Notes under the pieces: model-generated
Database searches by the model: none
Told to the model about the DNA's origin: nothing
What the model saw: only the letters and a program-made list of their open reading frames with translations
DNA from: Quadrisphaera setariae
GTDB lineage: Bacteria > Actinomycetota > Actinomycetes > Actinomycetales > Quadrisphaeraceae
Assembly (NCBI RefSeq): GCF_008041935.1
Contig: NZ_VKAC01000004.1
Coordinates: forward strand, 327,034 to 391,033
Direction: 5' to 3'
DNA length: 64,000 bases
Shown here: piece after piece, positions 24,416-32,576 of the stretch
Numbering within the stretch: the first letter of the stretch is position 1
Layout of the letters: each line of letters begins with the position of its first letter
Position numbers and translations under genes: made by a program

Positions 24416-25615
24416 GTGGCCGACCTCTTCTCCCCCTTCACCCTCAAGGGCGTGACGCTGCGCAACCGGATCGTCATGTCACCGATGACGATGTACCGGT
24501 CCGTGGACGGCCACGCCAACGACTTCCACGTCATGCACCTGGGTGCCCGGGCCGCCGGCGGCTTCGGGCTGCTGTTCCCCGAGCAGATCGCCATCACCCC
24601 CGACGGCCGCACCACCGTGCACTGCGGAGGCCTGTACGACGACAGCCAGATCGCCGGGTGGAAGCGCACCACCGACATCGTGAAGTCCATGGGTGGCGTC
24701 AGCGCCATCCAGCTGGGCCACACCGGCCGCAAGGGCAGCGCGGTGGCGCCCTGGGAGGGCGGACACCAGATCGCCGCCGACCACCCCGAGGGCTGGGAGT
24801 GCCGCGGCCCGTCCGCGGTGCCGTACGGAGCCGACCACCCCCACCCGGTGCACGAGCTGACCGTCGCGGAGATCGCCGAGGTCCACCAGGCGTACGCCGA
24901 GACCGCCGTGCGGGCCGTCGAGGCGGGCTACGAGTGGATCGAGATGCACTACGCGCACGGCTACCTCGGCGCGAGCTTCTTCTCGCCCCTCGCCAACCAG
25001 CGCACCGACCAGTACGGGGGCAGCCTGGAGAACCGGGTGCGCTTCCACACCGAGGCCCTCGACGCGGTGCGGTCCGTCATCCCCGAGCGCATCCCGCTGA
25101 CGATGCGCCTGGGCGCCGACGACCTGCACCCCGCCGGCGCCACCATGGACGAGGCCGTCGCGGCGATCTCCCTCATGAAGGAGCACGGTCTCGACCTGGC
25201 CGACATCTCCGCCGGCTTCAACACCCCCGACATGGACGGCACACCGCTCGGTGAGCCGTCCGGCTTCCTCGCCCGGGCCCTGCGCGTCAAGCGCGAGGCG
25301 GGCCTGCCCGTCGGCGTGAGCTGGAACCTGGGGGTGCCGGCCAACGCCGAGCGCGCGGTGCAGGCGGGCCTCGACCTCGTCTTCCTCGGCCGGCCGGCGC
25401 TGGCCAACCCGCACTGGCCGGTGTGGGCCGCGCGCGAGCTGGGCCACCCCTCGCCGTTCGACCTCGTCCCCGAGGATTACAGCTGGTGGCTCAAGAACTT
25501 CCGCGGCCACGCACCCAGCATCGGGTGGCCCGAGCCCGCCCCTGCCGCGGAGATCGACCTCGACGCCGCGGGCACCGGCGTGCCCCACCAGCAGCGCTCG
25601 CGCGTCGACGCCTGA
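24416..25615 (+). CDS. NADH:flavin oxidoreductase, old yellow enzyme family
   Basis: 399 residues, GTG start after GAAGGACG. FMN-binding (beta/alpha)8 barrel: LFSPFTLKGVTLRNRIVMSPM opens it; IQLGHTGRKGS carries the flavin-side His region; HYAHGYLGASFFSPLANQR and TDQYGGSLENRVRF are diagnostic. The usual catalytic HxxN/H pair reads as HYAHGYL. It resembles the YqjM/thermophilic-like OYE class that reduces activated C=C bonds with NAD(P)H. Convergent with the aldo/keto reductase across a 25-bp palindrome. Confidence 0.92.
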   Translation: MADLFSPFTLKGVTLRNRIVMSPMTMYRSVDGHANDFHVMHLGARAAGGFGLLFPEQIAITPDGRTTVHCGGLYDDSQIAGWKRTTDIVKSMGGVSAIQLGHTGRKGSAVAPWEGGHQIAADHPEGWECRGPSAVPYGADHPHPVHELTVAEIAEVHQAYAETAVRAVEAGYEWIEMHYAHGYLGASFFSPLANQRTDQYGGSLENRVRFHTEALDAVRSVIPERIPLTMRLGADDLHPAGATMDEAVAAISLMKEHGLDLADISAGFNTPDMDGTPLGEPSGFLARALRVKREAGLPVGVSWNLGVPANAERAVQAGLDLVFLGRPALANPHWPVWAARELGHPSPFDLVPEDYSWWLKNFRGHAPSIGWPEPAPAAEIDLDAAGTGVPHQQRSRVDA

Positions 25616-25635
25616 CGCACCGGGCACTCCTGCCG

Positions 25636-25694
25636 GCTGCGGCGGAGTCCAGGGTCAGGATCAGTGCGTTCCTGACCCTGGACTCCGCCGCAGC
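25636..25694. terminator. Perfect 25-bp palindrome between convergent genes
   Basis: Arms 25636-25660 and 25670-25694 are perfectly complementary with a 9-base loop. It lies centrally between the stops at 25615 and 25712. No T-run; a strong candidate bidirectional terminator. Confidence 0.8.
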
Positions 25695-25711
25695 GGGAAG
25701 TGGGCTCAGCC

Positions 25712-26572
25712 TCAGCCGAAGACGTCGGGGTCCGGGCCGAGGCGCTGGCCGCGCTCGAGGCCGGCGATCGCGCTCATGTCCTCGTCGGTGAGCTCGAAGC
25801 CGAACAGGTCGATGTTCGACCGGATGCGCGAGGGCGTCACCGACTTCGGGATGACGATGTTCCCCAGCTGCAGGTGCCAGCGGAGCACGACCTGCGCGGG
25901 CTCCTTGCCGTGCGCGGCGGCGATCTTGCCGATGGTCTCGTCGGCGAGGAGGTCACCGCCCTGGCCGATGGGGCTCCACGCCTCGGTGGCGATGCCGTGC
26001 TCGGCGTGGAACGCGCGCAGGTCCTCCTGCTGCATCCACGGGTGCAGCTCCACCTGGTTCACCGAGGGGACCACGCCGGTCTCGTCGAACAGCGCGCGCA
26101 GGTGCGTCTTCTGGAAGTTGGAGACGCCGATGGAGCGGATGCGGCCGGCCTCCTTGAGCTCAGCGAAGGTCTTCCACACCTCCACGAAGTTCACCTGGTC
26201 CGAGCCGGGCCAGTGGATGAGCCACAGGTCGAGGCGCTCCAGCTGCAGCTTGGCCATCGAGTCGTCGAAGGCCGCCAGCGCCGCGTCGCGGCCGCCGGCG
26301 CGGTCGGCGTTGGCGAGCTTGGTGGTGACGAAGACGTCCTCGTGGGTCAGGCCGAGGCTGCTCTGGGCGGTGCGCAGCGCGTCACCGACACCGGCCTCGT
26401 TGCGGTAGCCGGCCGCGGTGTCGACGTGCCGGTACCCACTGGACAGAGCCTCCAGCACGGTCTCGTCGGTCCTCTCGGGCGCGACCTGGAAGACGCCGAG
26501 GCCGACCTGCGGGATCTGCACGCCGTCGTTGAGGGTGACGAAGGGGACGGTGGTTCCGAACTCGAGGGGCAT
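25712..26572 (-). CDS. Aldo/keto reductase
   Basis: 286 residues, ATG start. The catalytic tetrad is visible: Asp and Tyr in DTAAGYRNE (about 51-56), Lys in VTTKL, His in LWLIHWP (about 119). NADPH-binding is in IPKSVTPSRIRSN near 250. It matches the AKR5-type 2,5-diketo-gluconate-reductase-like family; the physiological substrate is unknown. A 182-bp gap (26573-26754) separates it from the preceding gene end; nothing recognisable is there except the start of the next palindrome. Confidence 0.93.
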   Translation of the reverse strand: MPLEFGTTVPFVTLNDGVQIPQVGLGVFQVAPERTDETVLEALSSGYRHVDTAAGYRNEAGVGDALRTAQSSLGLTHEDVFVTTKLANADRAGGRDAALAAFDDSMAKLQLERLDLWLIHWPGSDQVNFVEVWKTFAELKEAGRIRSIGVSNFQKTHLRALFDETGVVPSVNQVELHPWMQQEDLRAFHAEHGIATEAWSPIGQGGDLLADETIGKIAAAHGKEPAQVVLRWHLQLGNIVIPKSVTPSRIRSNIDLFGFELTDEDMSAIAGLERGQRLGPDPDVFG

Positions 26573-26754
26573 CGTTCGACCGTAGGCGCGCCGGCGCGGC
26601 GCGGCACGTCAGAGGACCGGTGCACGCTCGCTCCCTCGGCGGCCGCTGGTGCACCACCACCCCGCCCGGCCCGGCACCACCTCGCACGATCATGCGGCTC
26701 CGCGCCACATCCGCAGAGCGGTCCGCCCTTCGACCGAGGAAGCGCCTCATGAGT

Positions 26755-26797
26755 CGAGAAGACGCCCCGTCAGCGCGCCTCTTGGGGCGTCTTCTCG
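26755..26797 (-). terminator. Palindrome at the end of the dehydrogenase gene
   Basis: CGAGAAGACGCCCC / GGGGCGTCTTCTCG, a perfect 14-bp stem with a 15-base loop that contains the stop codon (26770-26772) of the leftward dehydrogenase. The right arm is therefore within the coding sequence. The words GAAGACGCC and GGCGTCTTC recur in the palindromes at 23402-23415 and, slightly altered, at 6089-6151. Confidence 0.7.
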
Positions 26798-27693
26798 GGC
26801 GGAGGGACGCTTTCGCGTGCGCTCCGGTCGGTGATCGTCCGCACCACCGCCGCCACGTCCAGACCGCCGTCGCCGCGCTCCACGCCCTCCGCGCACAAGT
26901 CGCGGCAGACGTCGAGCAGCGGGCTCGCGATCCCGGCAGCGCGCGCGGCGTCGGTCATGAGGGAGGCGTTCATGAGCACGTCGGCCAGTGAGGCCCGTGG
27001 CGCCCAGTCCTGGTCGACGAGCTCGGCGGACTTCACCCTGGAGATCGGCGACGACACCTGCCCGGAGTCGAGCACCTCGCGCAGCAGCGTGGGATCGAGT
27101 CCGTGGGCCGCGGCGAAGTGGAAGGACTCCGCCAGCCCGGTCATCAGCGCGATGAGGAACGTGTTCACCGCGAGCTTCGTCGTCAGCGCCGCTGGGACCT
27201 CACCGCAGAACGTGGTGGAGGCGCAGAAGTGGCGCAGTAGCGGGGTGACGCGCTCGACGGCGTCGCGCGCACCGGCCGTCATCCCCACCAGCGCCGCCTC
27301 CTCGGCAGGGCGGCGGGACCCGGAGACCGGCGCCTCGACGAGCACGCCGCCGTCGGCCGAGACCCGCTCGGGCAGCGCGCGCGAGCGCTCCGGCGCCACC
27401 GTGCCGGTGTTGACCACCGTCCGCCCGGCGAGCAGCTCGCTGCGCCGGTCACCCAGGGCGGCGAGGACGTCGTCGAGGGCGTCGGCGTTCGCGGGCATGA
27501 GGACGACGACGTCGCTGCGCTCGAACAGGTCGAGGACGTCGACGGCGCGGCGAGCGCCGGCGGCCTCCAGGGCCAGCGCCGGTGCTGGCGAGCGGTTCCA
27601 CACCGTCAGCGGGACACCCGCTCGGAGGAGGTGGCCCGCCATCGGAGCACCCATGATCCCCAGCCCGGCGAACCCCACGCGCACGTCGTCCAC
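26770..27693 (-). CDS. beta-hydroxyacid dehydrogenase (3-hydroxyisobutyrate dehydrogenase family)
   Basis: 307 residues from the GTG at 27693, the first start in phase with the Rossmann fold. VGFAGLGIMGAPMAGHLLRAG at the N-terminus (read as GLGIMGxPMAxxL) binds NAD(P). VLVEAPVSGSRRPAEEA is the substrate-binding motif, and the catalytic Lys is in ALTTKLAVNTFLIALM (about 170). The C-terminal helical domain mediates dimerisation. Substrate undetermined: 3-hydroxyisobutyrate, tartronate semialdehyde or a related acid. Downstream of putA, separated by a nested cruciform. Confidence 0.9.
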   Translation of the reverse strand: MDDVRVGFAGLGIMGAPMAGHLLRAGVPLTVWNRSPAPALALEAAGARRAVDVLDLFERSDVVVLMPANADALDDVLAALGDRRSELLAGRTVVNTGTVAPERSRALPERVSADGGVLVEAPVSGSRRPAEEAALVGMTAGARDAVERVTPLLRHFCASTTFCGEVPAALTTKLAVNTFLIALMTGLAESFHFAAAHGLDPTLLREVLDSGQVSSPISRVKSAELVDQDWAPRASLADVLMNASLMTDAARAAGIASPLLDVCRDLCAEGVERGDGGLDVAAVVRTITDRSARESVPPPEKTPQEAR

Positions 27694-27729
27694 GCCGGGG
27701 ATCGTGGCACCGCGCTCCGGCTCCTTCGT

Positions 27730-27801
27730 GATGGCCCCTTGGCTGCGCAGATGCCCCATCGGCAGCGTCGATGGGGCCATCTGCGTCGCGAAGGGGCCAT
27801 C
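27730..27801. repeat. Nested cruciform repeat (copy B)
   Basis: Outer arms GATGGCCCCTT (27730-27740) and AAGGGGCCATC (27791-27801) are perfectly complementary. Inside, 27746-27761 pairs with 27769-27785 except for one bulged base. The inner 25-bp core matches that of copy A at 21 positions, loop included. A further partial arm, ATGGGGCCAC, lies at about 27811-27820. Upstream of the dehydrogenase, downstream of putA. Confidence 0.75.
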
Positions 27802-27926
27802 TCAGCGGGCATGGGGCCACCTCCGCAGCTCAGGAAGGAGCGGTCGGGCCAGGGGTCCGGCGGGAAGGGAGGTGTGGGGCTCGTCCGGCGCTGCGGCCCC
27901 CCGGTCTCGCAGCGCCGGACGAGCGG

Positions 27927-30900
27927 TCAGGACAGCAGGTCGTCCACCAGGGGGGACGGCGTGCCGAACCGGTGGGCCGTGGCGCTGACGGCCTGCTCGC
28001 GGAGGAACGGGAGCAGCTCCAGGCGGCCGGAGGCCGTGACCTGGCCGTGCCACACGGCGAGGTCGGGACGACCGCCGGTGGCCCCCGCGAGCGCGCTCGC
28101 CGCGGCGGCAGCGCCCTCACGAGCACCGGCCGGGCCGATGAGCCTCACCCGCGTCAGCGACGACGACGGCGCAGCCGCGGCGCGCGCCAGCCAGGCGTCG
28201 TCGTCCTCGACCACGGCGGTCGGGGCGCACGGCAGGGGCGCGGCCAGCGACACCTCGACGGGCGCTCCGGTCCGCGCAGCAGCGGCGAGGACTCGCTCGA
28301 CGTCGACCGGCGAGGCACCGGGGACGGCGCGCACGGTGACCGGCGTCGGCACGTGGCGCAGCCAGTTGCGCTCGGAGACCAGGCCCGACGGGTCCTGCGG
28401 GGAGCCGAGCAGCGACTCCCACGCGGCGGCGTCGGACGCCGCGGCGCGGGCCAGGAAGCCCGCACCCTCGAGCGCGTCCGCGTCATCAGTGCGCTCCCAC
28501 CGGGTGAGCCCCAGCAGGTAGGAGGGTCCACCGGCCTTGGTGCCCGCGCCCACCGCGGAGCGCTTCCACCCGCCGAACGGCTGGCGCTGGACGATGGCGC
28601 CCGTGGTGCCGCGGTTGACGTAGAGGTTGCCGGCCTGGATGCGCGACGCCCACCGCCGCAGCTCGCCCGCGTCGAGGGAGTGGATGCCGGAGGTGAGCCC
28701 GTAGTCGACGTCGTTGACGACGTCGATCGCCTCGTCCAGCGTGCGCGCCGTCATGACGCCGAGCACCGGCCCGAACACCTCGGTGCGGTGGTACTTCGAG
28801 CCGCGCGCAACACCGGAGCGGATGCCCGGCGTCCACAGGCGCCCCGCGAGCGCGGCCTCGGGGCCGTCGGCGGGGACGTCGAGCGCGCGGGGCGCGAGCG
28901 CCCAGTGCTGCCCGGGCTCCAGCTCGGTGAGCCCCCAGTGCAGCGCGGAGCCCGGCTCGGGCCGCTCGGTGACGGGGCCGACCTGCGTGCGCGGGTCCCA
29001 CGGGGCACCCACCACGAGGGAGGCGGCGGCGTCGAGCAGCTGGTCGTGGAAGCGGCGCGAGGTGGCCACCGACCCGACGAGCACCACGAGCGAGGCCGCG
29101 GAGCACTTCTGCCCGGCGTGCCCGAACGCCGACGCCACGACGTCCCTCGCGGCGAGGTCGAGGTCGGCCGACGGCGTGACGACCATCGCGTTCTTGCCGG
29201 ACGTCTCCGCCAGCAGCGGCAGGTCGGCGCGGAAGGTGCGGAACAGCTCAGCGGTGGCGTACGCGCCGGTGAGGATGACGCGGTCCACACGGGGCGAGCT
29301 CACGAGCTGCCGGCCGAGGCCGCCCTCGTCGACGGTGACCACGCGCAGCGCGTCGGCCGCGCCGACCTCGGCCAGGGCGGACGCGATGGCCTCGGCGAGC
29401 ACCGCGCCGCAGCGCTGCGCGGGCTCAGCGGGCTTGAGGACGACGGCGGAGCCCGCGGCCAGCGCCGCGAGCACGCCCCCGGCGGGGATCGCCACGGGGA
29501 AGTTCCACGGCGGGGTGACCAGGGTGAGGCGCGCGGGCACGGCCCGGACGCCGTCGCGGGCCTCGACCGCGGCCAGCTCGAGGGCCTGCCGCGCGTAGTA
29601 GTGCGCGAAGTCGACGGCCTCGGAGATCTCCGGGTCGGCCTGGTCGGCGGTCTTGCCGGCCTCGGAGGCCATCACCTCGAGCAGCTCGGGGCGGCGCGCC
29701 TCCAGGGCGCGACCGGCGGCGTGCAGCACCTCAGCCCGCTCGCGCGCAGGGCGGCGGCCCCACGCCTCCCCGGCGGTGGCCGTGCGGGCGAGGAGCTCGT
29801 CGAGGAGCTCGGCGTCATCGACGAGCGAGCCGGTGGCGCTGTGCCGGCCGGTGGTCCCGGCGCGCGACGTGGCGGCGCGGGTGAGCGCGGCACGCACCCA
29901 GGCGCGGTGGCCCTCGACGGCCGGGTCGGAGTCGGGGGTGTTGACGAACCCCTCTTCCCACGGCACGTGCGGCAGCGCGAGGTACCGGTCCGCGGGCCGG
30001 TCGTAGCGGCGGTGGGCGAGCGGGGGCGCGTCGGCGTCGCCGTGCTCGACGAGCGCCTGGTCGCGCCAGCTCTCGAGCAGCCGCAGCGACTCCTCGTGGC
30101 GGGCCAGCTCGCGGGCGAACAGCGGAGAGGCGGGCGTGATCTCCGTGATGGCCGACATGAAGTTGTCGGGGCTGGCCACCTCCTCGAGGCGTCGCACGAG
30201 GTAGGCGATGGCCACGTCGAACTCCCGCGGGTGCACCACGGGTGTGTAGAGCAGCAGCGAGCCGGTCTCGCGACGCACGGCGGCGGCCTGCCCGGCGGCC
30301 ATGCCGAGCAGCATCTCCACCTCCATGCCCTCGCGGGCGCCGCGCGCACCGGCGAGCAGCCAGGCGTGGGCGATGTCGAAGAGGTTGTGCCCGGCCACGC
30401 CCAGGCGCACGTTGGCGGTGCGCTCGGGGGTGAGCGCCCAGTCGAGCACCCGCTTGTAGTGGGCGTCGGAGGCGGCCTTGGTGTCCCAGGTGGCCAGGGG
30501 CCAGCCGTGGACGTCGGCGTCGACGCGCTCCATGGAGAGGTTGGCGCCCTTGACCAGGCGCACCTTGATGGGGGCGCCTCCGGTGGCCACGCGCTGGGCG
30601 GCCCAGGACTGCAGGTGCTGCATGGCCGCGAGGGCGTCGGGCAGGTAGGCCTGCAGCACGATCCCGGCCTCGTAGCCCTTCAGGGACGGGCGGTCCAGCA
30701 GCCGGGTGAAGACCTCGAGGGTGAGGTCGAGGTCCTTGTACTCCTCCATGTCGAGGTTCAGGAACGTCGGGCGTCCGGCGGTGCGCGCTGCGGTCTCGTA
30801 CAGCGGCGCGAGGCGCTCGACGACGTGCTCGACGTCCTCCTCGAACCCCCAGGGCGCGTGCGGGCCGACCACGGCGGAGGTCTTCACCGAGACGTAGTCG

Positions 30901-31466
30901 ACGTCGGGTCGCTCCACGAGGCGGCGCAGTCCCGCGAGGCGGCGGTCGGCCTCCCGCCCGCCGAGCACGGCCTCGCCGAGGAGGTTGAGGTTGAGGCGCA
31001 CGGGGGCGTCCGGCGTCCCGGCGCGGCGGGTCCGGGCCAGGCTCGTGCCGAGCTTGGCGTCGGTCGCGTCGACCACGAGGTGGCCCACCATCTCGCGCAG
31101 CGCCCGCTTGGCGGCGGGGACGACGACGCCGGGCACCACCGGCCCGAGCGCGCCTCCGGCCTTCACGGCCGAGCGCAGCGCCGGGGACAGGAACGCCGGC
31201 GGGCGCTGGGCGAGGCGGCGCAGCACGGCGGCGCCGGCGGCCGGATCCTCGGGACGGACGACGCCGTCGACGAAGCCGGTGGCGAACGCCAGGCCGTCGG
31301 GGTCGCGCAGGAGGCCGGCGAGCTGGTCGGCGGCGCGGGCCTCGGCGCCCTTGACGGGGTGTGCGGCGGCCTCGTCCAGCCAGCGGCGCACGAGGGCGGC
31401 GACGTCCTCGACGGACACCTCCGGAGCCGTGGGAGCGGCGGGGCGGCTGAGCTCGGCGGCGGTCAT
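27927..31466 (-). CDS. putA: Bifunctional proline dehydrogenase / glutamate-semialdehyde dehydrogenase
   Basis: 1179 residues from the ATG at 31466. Oxidises proline to glutamate in two steps with channelled pyrroline-5-carboxylate. The FAD-dependent PRODH barrel occupies about residues 120-430 (DYVSVK, NLDMEEYKDL, RLVKGANLS near 304). The NAD-dependent ALDH domain spans about 510-980, with general base Glu in AETSGKN (about 752), nucleophile Cys in GHAGQKCSAAS (about 786) and PFGGWKRS. There is no N-terminal ribbon-helix-helix, so it does not regulate itself as the E. coli protein does. The last 180 residues are an Ala-rich extension. Divergent from a LysR gene that is the probable regulator. 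Confidence 0.96.
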   Translation of the reverse strand: MTAAELSRPAAPTAPEVSVEDVAALVRRWLDEAAAHPVKGAEARAADQLAGLLRDPDGLAFATGFVDGVVRPEDPAAGAAVLRRLAQRPPAFLSPALRSAVKAGGALGPVVPGVVVPAAKRALREMVGHLVVDATDAKLGTSLARTRRAGTPDAPVRLNLNLLGEAVLGGREADRRLAGLRRLVERPDVDYVSVKTSAVVGPHAPWGFEEDVEHVVERLAPLYETAARTAGRPTFLNLDMEEYKDLDLTLEVFTRLLDRPSLKGYEAGIVLQAYLPDALAAMQHLQSWAAQRVATGGAPIKVRLVKGANLSMERVDADVHGWPLATWDTKAASDAHYKRVLDWALTPERTANVRLGVAGHNLFDIAHAWLLAGARGAREGMEVEMLLGMAAGQAAAVRRETGSLLLYTPVVHPREFDVAIAYLVRRLEEVASPDNFMSAITEITPASPLFARELARHEESLRLLESWRDQALVEHGDADAPPLAHRRYDRPADRYLALPHVPWEEGFVNTPDSDPAVEGHRAWVRAALTRAATSRAGTTGRHSATGSLVDDAELLDELLARTATAGEAWGRRPARERAEVLHAAGRALEARRPELLEVMASEAGKTADQADPEISEAVDFAHYYARQALELAAVEARDGVRAVPARLTLVTPPWNFPVAIPAGGVLAALAAGSAVVLKPAEPAQRCGAVLAEAIASALAEVGAADALRVVTVDEGGLGRQLVSSPRVDRVILTGAYATAELFRTFRADLPLLAETSGKNAMVVTPSADLDLAARDVVASAFGHAGQKCSAASLVVLVGSVATSRRFHDQLLDAAASLVVGAPWDPRTQVGPVTERPEPGSALHWGLTELEPGQHWALAPRALDVPADGPEAALAGRLWTPGIRSGVARGSKYHRTEVFGPVLGVMTARTLDEAIDVVNDVDYGLTSGIHSLDAGELRRWASRIQAGNLYVNRGTTGAIVQRQPFGGWKRSAVGAGTKAGGPSYLLGLTRWERTDDADALEGAGFLARAAASDAAAWESLLGSPQDPSGLVSERNWLRHVPTPVTVRAVPGASPVDVERVLAAAARTGAPVEVSLAAPLPCAPTAVVEDDDAWLARAAAAPSSSLTRVRLIGPAGAREGAAAAASALAGATGGRPDLAVWHGQVTASGRLELLPFLREQAVSATAHRFGTPSPLVDDLLS

Positions 31467-31502
31467 GCAGCGAAGTCTGCGCCGGACGGGCGTCGTGCAA
31501 CA

Positions 31503-31550
31503 GGTCACCACCGATGAGCGTTGAGGCGCAGTACCGTTCACCCCAGGTGA
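31503..31550. promoter_or_regulatory. putA / LysR divergent region with GGTGA-type half-sites
   Basis: In the 147-bp gap between divergent starts, TCACC-CCA-GGTGA (31538-31550) is a dyad, and GGTCACC (31503-31509) repeats the same half-site. These are candidate contacts for the adjacent LysR protein at the putA promoter. No convincing -35/-10 was found. Confidence 0.35.
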
Positions 31551-31613
31551 TCGCTCGTCCCGCCACCAGGACGACGACAGCGACGACAGCAACGACGACG
31601 GCGAGGAGCGCCC

Positions 31614-32558
31614 GTGCTCGACGTGAGGCGGCTGCTGCTCCTGCGCGAGGTCGCCGCGCGCGGCACGCTCGCCGCGGCCGCGGAGGCGCTCAGCTACTCC
31701 CCCTCCCACGTCTCCCAGCAGCTCACGCTGCTCGCCAAGGAGGCGGGGGCGCCGCTGCTGCGCCGCTCGGGCCGCCGGGTGGTGCTCACCGCCGAGGCCG
31801 AGGAGCTGGTGGCGGCCGCCGGTGAGGTGCTCGACGTGCTCGAGCGGGCCAGCGCCCGCGTGGCCGTGACCTCCCGCGAGCGCGGCGGCGGCCCGCTCGC
31901 GCCGCTCACGGGGCGCGTGCGCCTGGCCGTGTTCCAGTCGGCGGCGCTCGCGCTGGTGCCGGGCGCGCTGCGCCAGCTCGCCGTCGAGCACCCCGGGCTG
32001 CGGGTGGAGGTGGTGCAGGCCGAGCCCGGCGCCGCGCTGGAGTCGGCGGCCCTGCGCGCAGAGGCCTCACGCGCCCGGGACTTCGACCTCGTCGTCGCCG
32101 AGGAGTACCCCGCGCACTCCCGGCCGCACCTGCCGGGCCTGGCGCGCACCGAGCTGGTCCGCGACCCCCTGCGCCTGGCGCTGCCGCCGGAGCACCTCGC
32201 CCCCGACGTCCACGACCTCGCCGACCTCGCGTCGGGGCTGCCGTGGGTGGCCGAGCCCGAGGGCACCGCCAGCCGTGACTTCACCGAGCAGACGTGCCGC
32301 ACGAGCGGCTTCGAGCCCGACGTGAGGTTCACCAGCGCCGACCTGCAGACGCACCTGCGCCTGGTGGAGACCGGCTGCGCCGTCGCCGTCCTGCCCGACC
32401 TCGTGCACGCCGGGCGCCAGACGACGGCCCGCCTCGTGGAGCTGCCGGGTCAGCCGCGCCGCACGGTCTTCGCCGCGCAGCGGGCCGCGGCGTCGGGGCA
32501 GCCTGCCCTCGCCGTCGTCGTCGCCGCCCTCAGGGCCCAGGCGGGTCCGCCGACCTGA
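31614..32558 (+). CDS. LysR-family regulator, probable regulator of putA
   Basis: 314 residues, GTG start. The winged helix is at residues 1-60 (LDVRRLLLLREVAARGTLAAAAEALSYSPSHVSQQL, abbreviated), followed by a type-2 periplasmic-binding domain from about 98 (TGRVRLAVFQSAALALVPGAL). In actinobacteria this subgroup (first residues LDVRRLxLLREV) is often next to amino-acid catabolism genes. It is divergent from putA and convergent with the ABC cluster (18 bp), so control of proline catabolism is the most likely role. Confidence 0.9.
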   Translation: MLDVRRLLLLREVAARGTLAAAAEALSYSPSHVSQQLTLLAKEAGAPLLRRSGRRVVLTAEAEELVAAAGEVLDVLERASARVAVTSRERGGGPLAPLTGRVRLAVFQSAALALVPGALRQLAVEHPGLRVEVVQAEPGAALESAALRAEASRARDFDLVVAEEYPAHSRPHLPGLARTELVRDPLRLALPPEHLAPDVHDLADLASGLPWVAEPEGTASRDFTEQTCRTSGFEPDVRFTSADLQTHLRLVETGCAVAVLPDLVHAGRQTTARLVELPGQPRRTVFAAQRAAASGQPALAVVVAALRAQAGPPT

Positions 32559-32576
32559 CGCTCAGCCGCACGATCG

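Noticed and set aside
26573..26754. A + strand gene around 26620-26991
   Set aside because: It runs antisense over the dehydrogenase end and the palindrome, and its translation has no fold-like pattern.
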